From contig NZ_PKRT01000002.1 of the NCBI RefSeq assembly GCF_002855555.1, positions 186,001-250,000 of the forward strand: a stretch of 64,000 nt of DNA, read 5' to 3'. Made by a program: the position numbers and the translations under genes. This DNA is from Novosphingobium sp. TH158 (GTDB taxonomy: Bacteria; Pseudomonadota; Alphaproteobacteria; Sphingomonadales; Sphingomonadaceae). A model generated the notes under the pieces. It searched no databases and was not told the DNA's origin. It saw only the letters and a list, made by a program, of their open reading frames with translations. Below are positions 46,708 to 55,333 of the stretch, piece after piece. How positions within the stretch are numbered: position 1 is the stretch's first letter; each line of letters begins with the position of its first letter.

Positions 46708-47520
46708 CTAATCGAACGCCGGCCCTGCGGCCCAGAGCATGGCATCGTCGCGTGCCACCACGGCCAGGGCAAGCCCGGCTTGCCGGGCCCGACGAACGGC
46801 AAGGTCCGTTGGCGCCGAGATAGCGACGAGCAAGGGGCAACGGGCCCGCACGGCCTTCTCCACCAGTTCATAGGATGCCCGCGAAGTCACGGCCATAAAG
46901 CCCTGATTTGCCGCCATTTCCTGACGGACGAGCGCACCGATGACCTTGTCCAGCGCATTGTGCCGGCCAACGTCTTCGCGCAGGACCAGCACCTGCCCTT
47001 CCCGGTCGCAAAATGCCGCAGCATGCGTTGCCGCAGTTGCATTGCCCAAGGCCTGAGCAGCGCGCATGGCCATCAGCGCATGCCGGATAGCCTCACCTTG
47101 CGGCAATGGTGCGGGCGGCATCGGCTCAAGCGGGCGCAGGGCCAGTTCGATGCTTTCGATGCCGCAGATGCCGCAGGAACTGTCACCCAGCCGGCGCCGC
47201 GCCCGCTCCAGCACCGGCTCTGCGCGGTGGGGCGGCAGGGTGACGCGGGCGATGAAGCCCTGCCCCTCAACTTCGTGCAAACCGACCGGCCCGATCTCTT
47301 CTGCCCAGGCAAGTCCTTCGGAGAGCAGGAAGCCGATGACGAAGTCTTCCAGATCGCAGGGCGTCGCCATCATCACGGCATAGGCCACGCCGTTGATCTC
47401 GATCGCGACTGGCGCTTCGATGGCGATGGCCCGGTCTTCCGGCACCAGCGACTGGGCATAGTCGCTGCGCAGGACGGGCATCGTCACAGTGCCCGCTGGC
47501 GAGGGGCGCATTCGCTTCAT
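46708..47520 (-). CDS. fdhD: formate dehydrogenase accessory protein FdhD
   Basis: A 270-residue sulfurtransferase that carries sulfur from IscS to the molybdenum cofactor of formate dehydrogenase. The essential motif is SSCGICG (Cys116, Cys119), and the fold shows CDLEDFVIGFLLSEGL, LREDVGRHNALDKVIGA and SRASYELVEKA, all conserved. It is the last gene of selA-selD-fdhD. The formate dehydrogenase itself is not in the window. Confidence 0.94.
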   Translation of the reverse strand: MKRMRPSPAGTVTMPVLRSDYAQSLVPEDRAIAIEAPVAIEINGVAYAVMMATPCDLEDFVIGFLLSEGLAWAEEIGPVGLHEVEGQGFIARVTLPPHRAEPVLERARRRLGDSSCGICGIESIELALRPLEPMPPAPLPQGEAIRHALMAMRAAQALGNATAATHAAAFCDREGQVLVLREDVGRHNALDKVIGALVRQEMAANQGFMAVTSRASYELVEKAVRARCPLLVAISAPTDLAVRRARQAGLALAVVARDDAMLWAAGPAFD

Positions 47521-47544
47521 ACCTGCGGGTATGGCACAGCGGCG

Positions 47545-48600
47545 CTACAGGGCAACCGCAAGCGAGGGGCTCGCCCCGGCCGGATTCAGCACCTCGCCAA
47601 TCACCGCCGCGCCAGCATGACCGTGCCGCTGGAAACAGCCGAGCACCTGATCGAGCGCATCGGGCGAACAGGAAACCAACAGGCCGCCCGACGTCTGCGG
47701 ATCAGTGATCAATGCCCGGTCCTCGACAGAAAAATCATCCGGTAGAATGACCTGTGACTGATAGCTCATCCAGTTCCTGTTGGATGCCCCGGTCACGAAC
47801 CCGGCCCCGGCAAGGCCCCTGACCCCGCGAAGCAACGGCACTTGCCGCCAGTCGATCGCAATGTCGCAGCCGCTTCCCCGCGCCATTTCCAGCGCATGCC
47901 CGGCAAGGCCGAAACCGGTAACATCGGTCATGGCCTGCACGCCTTCGATTGCCGCAAGCTCCGGCCCGGGGCTGTTAAGGCGCGTCGTGCTCTCGATCAT
48001 CTCCGCATACCCGGCGGGGTCAAGCGCCCCCTTCTTCAGCGCCGCCGAGAGCACGCCGACACCCAGGGGCTTGCCGAGCACAAGGACGTCCCCCGGCCGC
48101 GCCCCGCGATTGGTCAGCACGCGGTCGGGATGGACCACGCCGATGGCAACAAGACCGTAGATCGCCTCAACCGAGTCAATCGAATGTCCGCCGGCGACCG
48201 GGATGCCAGCCGCTGCCGCTGCCGCCGCCCCGCCCTCCAGGATGCGGCCGATGGTTTGCGGGCTGAGAACATTGATCGGCATGCCGACCAGCGCCAGGGC
48301 CATGATCGGCCTGCCGCCCATGGCATAGACATCGCTGATCGCATTTGTCGCGGCAATGCGGCCGAAATCGTGCGGGTCATCGACGATTGGCATGAAGAAA
48401 TCGGTGGTGGCAACAATCGCCAGATCGTCCGCCACGCGATAGACGGCGGCATCATCGCTCGTCTCGATTCCGACCAGCAATTCCGCGGGCAAAGGCAAAC
48501 CTGAAGTGGACTTGAGGATTTCCGAAAGCACCCCGGGCGCAATCTTGCAGCCGCAGCCGCCGCCGTGGCTGAGCGAAGTGAGGCGGGGTTCATCAGACAT
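47545..48600 (-). CDS. selD: selenide, water dikinase
   Basis: A 351-residue enzyme making selenophosphate from selenide and ATP. The active site is HGGGCGCK with Cys16 and Lys19 (the selenocysteine position is Cys here, so no UGA decoding is needed for this protein). TSDDAAVYRV, AMGGRPIMALALVGMP and the late TDPQTSGGLLVSC are further conserved parts. The ATG at 48600 shares one base with the selA stop (TGATG), which indicates coupling. Confidence 0.95.
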   Translation of the reverse strand: MSDEPRLTSLSHGGGCGCKIAPGVLSEILKSTSGLPLPAELLVGIETSDDAAVYRVADDLAIVATTDFFMPIVDDPHDFGRIAATNAISDVYAMGGRPIMALALVGMPINVLSPQTIGRILEGGAAAAAAAGIPVAGGHSIDSVEAIYGLVAIGVVHPDRVLTNRGARPGDVLVLGKPLGVGVLSAALKKGALDPAGYAEMIESTTRLNSPGPELAAIEGVQAMTDVTGFGLAGHALEMARGSGCDIAIDWRQVPLLRGVRGLAGAGFVTGASNRNWMSYQSQVILPDDFSVEDRALITDPQTSGGLLVSCSPDALDQVLGCFQRHGHAGAAVIGEVLNPAGASPSLAVAL

Positions 48601-49961
48601 CAAAGCAGTTCCAGTTGTTCAAGAAATCCAGCCTCGTCATCAAGGCAGCGCAGGTCGAGCAGCAGGGCACCGTCGTGAATCCGGCCGATGACCGGCACTG
48701 GCAGCGCGCGGAACCGGGCAGCGAGTTTTTCAAGCGCCCGTCCCGGCTTGCCCTGCGGGCGCATGGCGAGAGCGAGTGAAGGAATGGCCCTGTCAGGCAA
48801 CGATCCCGACCCCGCCTGGGCCGTGCTGGTGACTGTGCGAACCTTCCAGTCCTCGCCCAGAGCCGCCGCGAGGCAGGGTCCGATGCGCTGTCCCAGCGCC
48901 TCCATCTCCTCAAGTGGCCGGGTCAGCGCGCGGAGTGCGGGAAGGTCGCGCGCCAGCAGGTCCGGCTTGCGATAGGCCAGCAGCGTTGCTTCAAGCGCGG
49001 CAAGGGTGATCTTGCCCACGCGAAGCGCGCGCTTGAGCGGGTGGCGGCGGATCCTGGCGATAAGGTCCTTGCGCCCGACGATCAGGCCTGCCTGTGGCCC
49101 GCCGAGCAACTTGTCGCTGCTGAAGGTAACCACGTCGACCCCGGCGGCGATGCAGTCGCGCACGACAGGCTCCTTGGGCAAGCCGAGTTCGGTCATGTCA
49201 ATGAGGCTGCCCGCGCCAAGGTCTTCGATGAACGGCAGGTCGTGCGCATGGGCAATGGCGGCCACTTCGGCCTGCGCCACTTCGGCGGTGAAGCCGGAGA
49301 TCCGGTAATTGCTGGCGTGGACCTTCATCAGCGCCGCTGTGCGCGGGCCGATCGCCTGTTCGAAATCGCGGGCGTGGGTGCGGTTGGTCGTGCCGACTTC
49401 CACCAGCCGGACATTTGCCGCGCGCATCACGTCGGGAATGCGGAAGGCTCCGCCGATCTCCACCAGTTCGCCCCGGCTGACCACCACTTCGCGCCGCGCC
49501 GCAAGGGCCGCCAGCACCAGCAGCACGGCCGCGGCGTTGTTGTTGACCACTGTCGCCGCTTCCGCCCCGGTCAGTTCGCAGAGCAGGCCTTCGACAACTG
49601 TGTCGCGATCTCCCCTGCTCCCACCGGCAAGGTCAAATTCAAGCGCGCAGGGCGCCCGCATCGCCAGGTCAGCTGCCGCGACCGCCGCCTCGGAAAGGAC
49701 CGCGCGGCCAAGGTTGGTGTGCAGCACCGTGCCGGTGAGGTTGAATACCCGGCGCAGGCTGGATTGCGCGCGCGATGCCAGCTCTTCGCAGACCTTTGAG
49801 GCAAGGCCTGCGGGATCCGGCACATCACAGGCCGGGTCAGCCCGGTAACCGGCAAGGACCGTGCGCACGGCCTGCGCCGTCGCCGCATGGCCGTGCTCGG
49901 CCCGCGCCGCAGCAAGCTCTGGCAGGCGCAACAGGGCATCGACGGAGGGCAGGCGGCGCAT
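48600..49961 (-). CDS. selA: L-seryl-tRNA(Sec) selenium transferase
   Basis: A 453-residue PLP enzyme that converts seryl-tRNA(Sec) to selenocysteinyl-tRNA(Sec). The N-terminal [15 protein letters not shown] matches Sel[15 protein letters not shown] and [11 protein letters not shown] are core parts, and the PLP lysine is in [14 protein letters not shown]. The start is uncertain: ATG at 49961 gives the normal length (E. coli 463) but has no clear ribosome site; an in-frame TTG at 50072 would add 37 atypical residues. With selD it supplies selenocysteine; selB and the tRNA gene selC are not in the window. Confidence 0.93.
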   Translation of the reverse strand: MRRLPSVDALLRLPELAAARAEHGHAATAQAVRTVLAGYRADPACDVPDPAGLASKVCEELASRAQSSLRRVFNLTGTVLHTNLGRAVLSEAAVAAADLAMRAPCALEFDLAGGSRGDRDTVVEGLLCELTGAEAATVVNNNAAAVLLVLAALAARREVVVSRGELVEIGGAFRIPDVMRAANVRLVEVGTTNRTHARDFEQAIGPRTAALMKVHASNYRISGFTAEVAQAEVAAIAHAHDLPFIEDLGAGSLIDMTELGLPKEPVVRDCIAAGVDVVTFSSDKLLGGPQAGLIVGRKDLIARIRRHPLKRALRVGKITLAALEATLLAYRKPDLLARDLPALRALTRPLEEMEALGQRIGPCLAAALGEDWKVRTVTSTAQAGSGSLPDRAIPSLALAMRPQGKPGRALEKLAARFRALPVPVIGRIHDGALLLDLRCLDDEAGFLEQLELL

Positions 49962-50110
49962 CGCGGCTTTGGGGACGATTTCATCGCCCGGCGCAAGCGC
50001 AAAGTCGAATGGACGCACCGCAGCCGCGAATTCGACGATCCGCCCTTGCGAGGTAAGGCATTCTTGCGCCAAGTCGCTTGCAGAGAAAATCGTGTTGGGG
50101 AGAATTTCCG

Positions 50111-51637
50111 GTGACCAGCCCTAAGGCCGCGGTAACGCTTCCCCAGCTCCTGCGCGCCAGCGCCGCTGCCTATGGCGATGCCGTGGCTGTCCGCGCCGAA
50201 GGCACCGACGGGATGGAAGAAGCGATCAGCTTTGCCGAGCTGGAACGGCAATCGGCGCAGTTGGCGCGCGGCTTGCTGGCACGCGGCGTCGGCAAGGGTT
50301 CGCGCGTCGGCTTCATCTTAGGCAACGGCCCGGGCTTTGCCGTAATGCTCGCCGCTACGGCGCGGATCGGCGCGGTGGCGATACCGATATCGACCCTGAT
50401 CAAGGCAGGCGAACTGGTGCGCGTCCTGCGCCAGTCGGACATCGGCGGCCTGATCCTGCAACGCGAATTCATGGGTTATGACTATGCGGCGCGCGTCGCC
50501 GAGGCGCTGCCGGCGCTCTCTGCCGATGGAAAATCCATCCAACTTGCAGAAGTCCCCTACCTGCGCTGGATCGTTTCAGCCGGCGCCGGCCTGCCGGGGG
50601 GCATCCGCGACTTGTCCTGGCTGACCGATGCGGCAGACGAAGTCAGCGAAGAGATCCTGCTTTCAGTGGAGAGCGAGGTTCACCCATCGGACCAGATGGT
50701 GGAAATCTACACCTCCGGTTCCATGGCGCTGCCCAAGGGCGTGCGCCACAATCACGGCCCGGTGCTGTTCCGCACCGGCTACCTTCGCGGCATGCTCGGC
50801 ATCGAAAAGGGCAAGGACGTAATTGCGCAGTTGCCCATGTTCTGGATCGGCGGACTGATGATGTACCTGATGCCGGGCCTGCAGGCGGGCGCGACCGTGG
50901 TCTGCCCGGGCCGCACGCTCAGCAACAGCCGCTACGCCATGGGCTCGGTGCTGACCGAGGAAGACCTTGCCGCCTTGTCGAAACAGCCCAAGCCCTGGTG
51001 GGGTCTGGGGATGAGCGAAACGTTGGGGCCCTATTCCTATGCCGACGAGTTCCGCGCGCCCGGAAGGCCCCTCTGCGCACCGATGGACCATTTCGCCGAC
51101 GGCTATGACATCCGCATCGCCGACGAAAACAACCAGCCCGTCCCCGATGGCGGGATCGGCGAGATGCAGGTGCGCGGCTATCCGGTGACCCCGGGCCTGC
51201 ACAAGATCGAGCGTTCCGTCCACTTCACGCCCGACGGCTATTACCGCACCGGCGACATGTGCGAGGTTGAGGGCAGCCGCGTACACTTCGTCGGGCGCGA
51301 CGGCGACATGATCAAGACCGCCGGATCGAACGTATCGCCAGCCGAAGTCGAGATGGAATTGCAGGCGCTCGACACGGTCGAGGCAGCCTACGTCTTCGGC
51401 CTGCCCGACAAGGAACGCGGGCAGCTGGTGGTTGCCGCGGTGATCGCCGCCGACGGCTGCGATCCGGATTTCGCGGAGATCGAGGCGGCCATGCGCCAGC
51501 GGCTGTCCGGCTACAAGGTGCCTCGCGCCTGGGTATGGATTACCCGCGAGGAGGTGCCGATCCTGCATTCGAACAAGGTGGCACGCCGTGAACTGGTGAA
51601 GCTGGTGGCACAAAGACTGGGCCGCGCGACAGCCTGA
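50111..51637 (+). CDS. AMP-binding adenylate-forming enzyme, atypical
   Basis: A 508-residue ANL-superfamily protein. The P-loop motif reads [16 protein letters not shown] instead of the usual TSGTTGxPKG. The distance from there (near residue 199) to the A5 motif GMSETLGP (near 298) is about 100 residues, shorter than the roughly 130-150 of most acyl-CoA synthetases. The later motifs [26 protein letters not shown] and the C-terminal catalytic-Lys region [10 protein letters not shown] are intact. It probably activates a carboxylic acid. GTG at 50111 has GGGGAGAA seven bases upstream. It is divergent from selA. Confidence 0.8.
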   Translation: MTSPKAAVTLPQLLRASAAAYGDAVAVRAEGTDGMEEAISFAELERQSAQLARGLLARGVGKGSRVGFILGNGPGFAVMLAATARIGAVAIPISTLIKAGELVRVLRQSDIGGLILQREFMGYDYAARVAEALPALSADGKSIQLAEVPYLRWIVSAGAGLPGGIRDLSWLTDAADEVSEEILLSVESEVHPSDQMVEIYTSGSMALPKGVRHNHGPVLFRTGYLRGMLGIEKGKDVIAQLPMFWIGGLMMYLMPGLQAGATVVCPGRTLSNSRYAMGSVLTEEDLAALSKQPKPWWGLGMSETLGPYSYADEFRAPGRPLCAPMDHFADGYDIRIADENNQPVPDGGIGEMQVRGYPVTPGLHKIERSVHFTPDGYYRTGDMCEVEGSRVHFVGRDGDMIKTAGSNVSPAEVEMELQALDTVEAAYVFGLPDKERGQLVVAAVIAADGCDPDFAEIEAAMRQRLSGYKVPRAWVWITREEVPILHSNKVARRELVKLVAQRLGRATA

Positions 51638-51670
51638 CCGCCGCCAGCGGGAGCATCTGCTGCAATCCGG

Positions 51671-51943
51671 TCAGCGACGGACGCGCTCGAACAGGTCGAT
51701 CAGCTCGTTGAACTTGGCCCTTTGCTCCGCCGGGTCGCCCGAGCCGATCGCGTCGGAAACGCAGCAGGCGGCATGGTCCTTGAGCACGGCGCTTTCCACC
51801 TTGGCCAGTGCTGCCTTTACTGCGTGCAGCTGTTGCAGCACGTCGATGCAATAACGGTCGTCGCTGACCATCTGGGCGATGCCGCGCACCTGCCCTTCGA
51901 TACGTTTCAACCGGTTCAGCGTTGCGGCCTTGCTCTTCCCCAT
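51671..51943 (-). CDS. csoR: CsoR-type copper-sensing repressor
   Basis: A 90-residue all-helical DUF156 protein. The Cu(I)-binding triad of CsoR, Cys-x24-His-x3-Cys, is present with exact spacing as Cys32, His57 and Cys61 (RYCIDVLQ, KDHAACC). RLKRIEGQVRGIAQMV at the N-terminus is the DNA-contact helix. It is divergent from copA with a perfect CsoR-type operator between them, so it most likely represses copABC until copper binds. Confidence 0.9.
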   Translation of the reverse strand: MGKSKAATLNRLKRIEGQVRGIAQMVSDDRYCIDVLQQLHAVKAALAKVESAVLKDHAACCVSDAIGSGDPAEQRAKFNELIDLFERVRR

Positions 51944-51957
51944 GGCGCCCTCTTGCC

Positions 51958-51975
51958 ATACCCCCGGGGGGGTAT
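51958..51975. promoter_or_regulatory. CsoR operator between csoR and copA
   Basis: ATACCCCC-GG-GGGGGTAT is a perfect inverted repeat (8+2+8) in the csoR-copA gap. CsoR/RcnR proteins bind TAC/ATAC arms flanking G/C tracts, so this site fits. It lies 14 bases before the csoR start and 31 before copA, where it could block both promoters. Confidence 0.75.
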
Positions 51976-52006
51976 TTATATCCCGAAAGCCCAGCAGGAG
52001 CAAGCA

Positions 52007-53860
52007 GTGTCCGAACCGATAAACCTGTCGCGCCGCGGATTGATCCGGGGCCTTGGTACCGGGGCCGCGCTGGCAGCAGCCCCGGCATGGGCCCGGGGAG
52101 CCAATCTTTCCGAACAGGCGACCGGCCTGATCCGCGCCGGCTTCGACGAAGTCCGCGGCCCGGTGATCGACCTTTCCGTCGGCGCGGGCATGCGCATGGT
52201 CCAGGGCAGGCGCGGGCGCGGGGTTGCCGTGAACGGCAGCGTGCCGGGCCCGCTGGTGCGCCTGCGCGAAGGACAGAACATCCGCCTGAACGTTACCAAC
52301 CACCTTGACGAGGACACTTCTATCCACTGGCACGGCCTGCTGCTGCCGTTCCAGTTCGATGGCGTTCCCGGCGTCAGCTTCCCGGGCATCAAGCCGCACC
52401 AGACCTTCACTTACGAGTTTCCCGTCAGACAATCGGGCACCTACTGGTATCACAGCCACTCGGGCCTACAGGAGCAATCGGGACATTACGGCCCCCTGAT
52501 CATCGATCCTGTAGCCGGCGAGCCGGTACGCACCGATCGCGACTATATCCTGCTGCTCAGCGAGTTCACCCCGCTCCACCCCAAGTTCATCATGCAGCGT
52601 CTGCGCACCGGCGAGCACTATTTCAACCGGCAGCTGCCAAGCTGGACCGACAAGTACCCGATGATCGGCGAGGAACGGCGGATGTGGGCGCAGATGCGCA
52701 TGTCGCCCACCGACATCGCCGATGTCAGCGCGCCGACCTATACCTACCTCGCCAACGGGCGCGGACCGAAGGAGGGGATGGAATACCTGTTCACGCCTGG
52801 CGAGAAGGTGCGGCTGCGCCTGATCAACGGCGGGGCGATGACCTATTTCAACGTCCGCATTCCCGGCCTTGCCATGACCGTGATCGCCGCAGACGGCCAG
52901 AACGTGCGCCCGGTGGAAGTGGACGAGCTGCAGATCGCGGTGGGCGAAACCTATGACGTGGTGGTCGAGCCGCGCGGCGAGGAGGCCTACGCCATCGTTT
53001 GCGAATCGATGGACCGCTCGGGCATGGCGCTGGCCATGCTGGCTAGCCGCCCCGGTGCGCGCGCGCCGGTTCCCGCCCTGCGCGAACCGCCGCTGCTGAC
53101 CATGGCCGACATGGGCATGAACCATGGCCCCAGCGATGGCTGCCAAGCGGGAACGGACCACGGAGGCATGGACCACGGCGGGATGGACCATTCGGCGATG
53201 GGGCATGCAGGCATGGATCATGGCGCCGGAAAGGCCGGCACCGGCGATGGTGGGCAAGCAGCGCCAAAGGGAGCGTCGGGGCACAGCATGAAGGGCATGC
53301 CGATGCGCGATATCTCGCTGCTGCCGCCCGATGTCGCCATCGGTCCGGGCCTCGACATGGTCTCGATGGCCCCGGTGGACAAGCTGGGCGATCCCGGGCT
53401 GGGCCTGCGCGATGTGAAGCACCGGGTGCTGAATTACCGGATGCTGAGCGCGCTTGAGCCCAACGCCGACACGCGTGAGCCTTCGCGGCTGCTGGAAATC
53501 CACCTTACCGGCAACATGGAACGCTACATGTGGTCGTTCGACGGACGCATGTTCGATGCGGTGAGCGACGTTCCGATCCGCTTTGCCTGGAAAGAGCGGG
53601 TGCGCGTCAAGCTCGTCAACAACACCATGATGGCTCACCCCATCCACCTGCACGGCATGTTCTTCGAACTGGTCAATGGCCAGCCGCCCGCTCACCAGCC
53701 GCGCAAGAACATCGTCACGGTCCAGCCCGGTGCCAGCGCCACCTTCGACCTGACCGCCAACGAACCCGGCGACTGGGCGTTCCACTGTCATCTGCTTTAC
53801 CACATGCACGGCGGGATGATGCAGATCGTCACCGTCATGGGCCCGGGAGACAAGCCATGA
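52007..53860 (+). CDS. copA: copper resistance multicopper oxidase CopA
   Basis: A 617-residue periplasmic oxidase with a Tat signal (LSRRGLIRGLGTGAALAAA). Four copper-site groups are visible: HWHG (about 107-109), HSHSG (149-151), HPIHLHG (544-549) and HCHLLYHM (593-600), giving type 1, 2 and 3 copper. Residues 365-428 are rich in Met, His, Gly and Asp with repeats of GGMDH, likely an extra Cu(I) binding loop. It oxidises Cu(I) and sequesters copper. Start GTG 52007 has AGGAG (51996-52000) upstream; no nearby ATG is suitable. It overlaps copB by four bases. Confidence 0.93.
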   Translation: MSEPINLSRRGLIRGLGTGAALAAAPAWARGANLSEQATGLIRAGFDEVRGPVIDLSVGAGMRMVQGRRGRGVAVNGSVPGPLVRLREGQNIRLNVTNHLDEDTSIHWHGLLLPFQFDGVPGVSFPGIKPHQTFTYEFPVRQSGTYWYHSHSGLQEQSGHYGPLIIDPVAGEPVRTDRDYILLLSEFTPLHPKFIMQRLRTGEHYFNRQLPSWTDKYPMIGEERRMWAQMRMSPTDIADVSAPTYTYLANGRGPKEGMEYLFTPGEKVRLRLINGGAMTYFNVRIPGLAMTVIAADGQNVRPVEVDELQIAVGETYDVVVEPRGEEAYAIVCESMDRSGMALAMLASRPGARAPVPALREPPLLTMADMGMNHGPSDGCQAGTDHGGMDHGGMDHSAMGHAGMDHGAGKAGTGDGGQAAPKGASGHSMKGMPMRDISLLPPDVAIGPGLDMVSMAPVDKLGDPGLGLRDVKHRVLNYRMLSALEPNADTREPSRLLEIHLTGNMERYMWSFDGRMFDAVSDVPIRFAWKERVRVKLVNNTMMAHPIHLHGMFFELVNGQPPAHQPRKNIVTVQPGASATFDLTANEPGDWAFHCHLLYHMHGGMMQIVTVMGPGDKP

Positions 53861-54816
53861 GCCGCCCGGCCCTTGCCGCGCTTGCCCTGATCGGCAGCGC
53901 GCTGGCTTCGGCACCGGGGCTGGCGCAGGATCATTCCGGTCCCGGCCACGATCATGGCGCGAAGGTGCCGCCGCGGGAAGCTGCCCCCCCTGCTCCGGCC
54001 CAGCCGCAAGTCGACGATGGCGAGGACACCGCGCCGCAGTCCGGCGGCAACGAAATCTCGCCCGGACCGACCATGGAAACGCCCCCGCCGCCCGAAGCCG
54101 GCAGCGGCCCGCCGCGCGCAGCCGATGCGATCTGGGGCGCCGATGTCATGGCTGCCGAGCGGCACCGCGAACATGCCGCGCACGGCGATTTCCCCGTCCT
54201 GTGGGTGCAGGCCGACCGGCTTGAAGCACAGGTTCGCGACGGGGCCGATGGCTACCTCTGGGACCTGCAGGTATATTACGGCGGCCCCACCAGCCGTTTC
54301 TGGTTCAAGAGCGAAGGCGAAGGCGCTTTTGGCGAAAAGATCGAACAGGCAGAGGTGCAGGTCTTGTGGTCCGGGGCCGTCGCGCCCTATTGGGACCTGC
54401 AACTCGGCCTGAGGCAGGACATCGCCGGCCCTGATACGACCCATGCGGTGATCGGCGTGCAGGGGCTTGCGCCCTACATGTTCGAGGTGGACGCGGCGCT
54501 CTTCATCTCGCACCGCGGCGATGTGACGGCCCGGGTCGAGGCAGAGATCGACCAGCGCATCACCCAGCGCCTCATCCTGCAGCCGCGCGTAGAAGCAGGC
54601 TTTTCGCTGCAGGACATTCCGCAGCTGGGCATCGGCGCGGGGCTGGACAAGGTGGAACTGGGCCTGCGCCTGCGCTACGAGATCACGCGTGAATTCGCAC
54701 CCTATATCGGGGTTGAACAAAGCTGGCGTGTGGGCGGCAGTGCGGACTATGCTAGGGCAGCGGGCGAGAAGACGCGCGCTACCAGTTTCGTCGCCGGCCT
54801 GCGCTTTTGGTTTTGA
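53857..54816 (+). CDS. copB: copper resistance outer-membrane protein CopB
   Basis: A 319-residue protein with a signal peptide, a His/Asp/Gly-rich mature start (QDHSGPGHDHG), a Pro/Ala-rich linker, and a C-terminal beta-barrel of about 210 residues that starts with FPVLWVQADRLE and ends FVAGLRFWF with terminal Phe. This is the CopB plan. The start is coupled to copA (ATGA). It is thought to bind or pass copper at the outer membrane. Confidence 0.9.
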   Translation: MSRPALAALALIGSALASAPGLAQDHSGPGHDHGAKVPPREAAPPAPAQPQVDDGEDTAPQSGGNEISPGPTMETPPPPEAGSGPPRAADAIWGADVMAAERHREHAAHGDFPVLWVQADRLEAQVRDGADGYLWDLQVYYGGPTSRFWFKSEGEGAFGEKIEQAEVQVLWSGAVAPYWDLQLGLRQDIAGPDTTHAVIGVQGLAPYMFEVDAALFISHRGDVTARVEAEIDQRITQRLILQPRVEAGFSLQDIPQLGIGAGLDKVELGLRLRYEITREFAPYIGVEQSWRVGGSADYARAAGEKTRATSFVAGLRFWF

Positions 54817-54833
54817 GACAGAAGGACATCTCC

Positions 54834-55223
54834 ATGCATTCGCGTTTGATCATCATGGCCTCGATCCTCGCGCTGGCCACCCTTGGCCTGCCGCAGGCCG
54901 GCCTTGCCCGCGCAAAGGTGGCGGCATCGACACCGGCGGCCGGATCGACCGTCGCCCGCCCGAAGGTCCTCACAGTCACTTTCAGCGAAGCGATGCAGCC
55001 CACTGCAACCACCGCCGCCATCGTGATGACGGCCATGCCCGGAATGGCCGATCACGGTGACATGCCGATCCGCAATTTCACTTCGGCCTGGTCGGAGGGC
55101 AACCGCAAGCTGACGCTTTCGCTGCGCCAGCCGCTGTGGACGGGAACCTATGATATCCGCTGGCAGGGAACCGGTGCGGACGGCATGCGCGCAAGCGGCA
55201 AGATCACCTTCACGGTGAAGTAG
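54834..55223 (+). CDS. copC: CopC-type periplasmic copper-binding protein
   Basis: A 129-residue protein with a signal peptide (LALATLGLPQAGLA) and a CopC beta-barrel: STPAAGSTVARPKVLTVTFSEAM, then a Met/His stretch MTAMPGMADHGDMP (a Cu(I)-type site) and the closing GTYDIRWQGTGADGMRASGKITF. Canonical CopC has a His at the mature N-terminus for Cu(II); here the start reads ARAKVAAS with no His, so the Cu(II) site is probably altered. AAGGA lies eight bases before the ATG. It closes the cop operon; no copD follows. Confidence 0.85.
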   Translation: MHSRLIIMASILALATLGLPQAGLARAKVAASTPAAGSTVARPKVLTVTFSEAMQPTATTAAIVMTAMPGMADHGDMPIRNFTSAWSEGNRKLTLSLRQPLWTGTYDIRWQGTGADGMRASGKITFTVK

Positions 55224-55333
55224 ACCGGCCGCCGGGATTTCCTGCGCCCGCAGATTGCTCCGAACCGGCATCATGCTAGATGTCCTCCGACGGGGGGCGT
55301 GAAGTTGTGCCCTGTCGAAATGTGGAGCACGCG

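Noticed and set aside
47545..48600. Possible selenocysteine codon in selD
   Set aside because: The active-site position reads as Cys in HGGGCGCK; no in-frame TGA is present.
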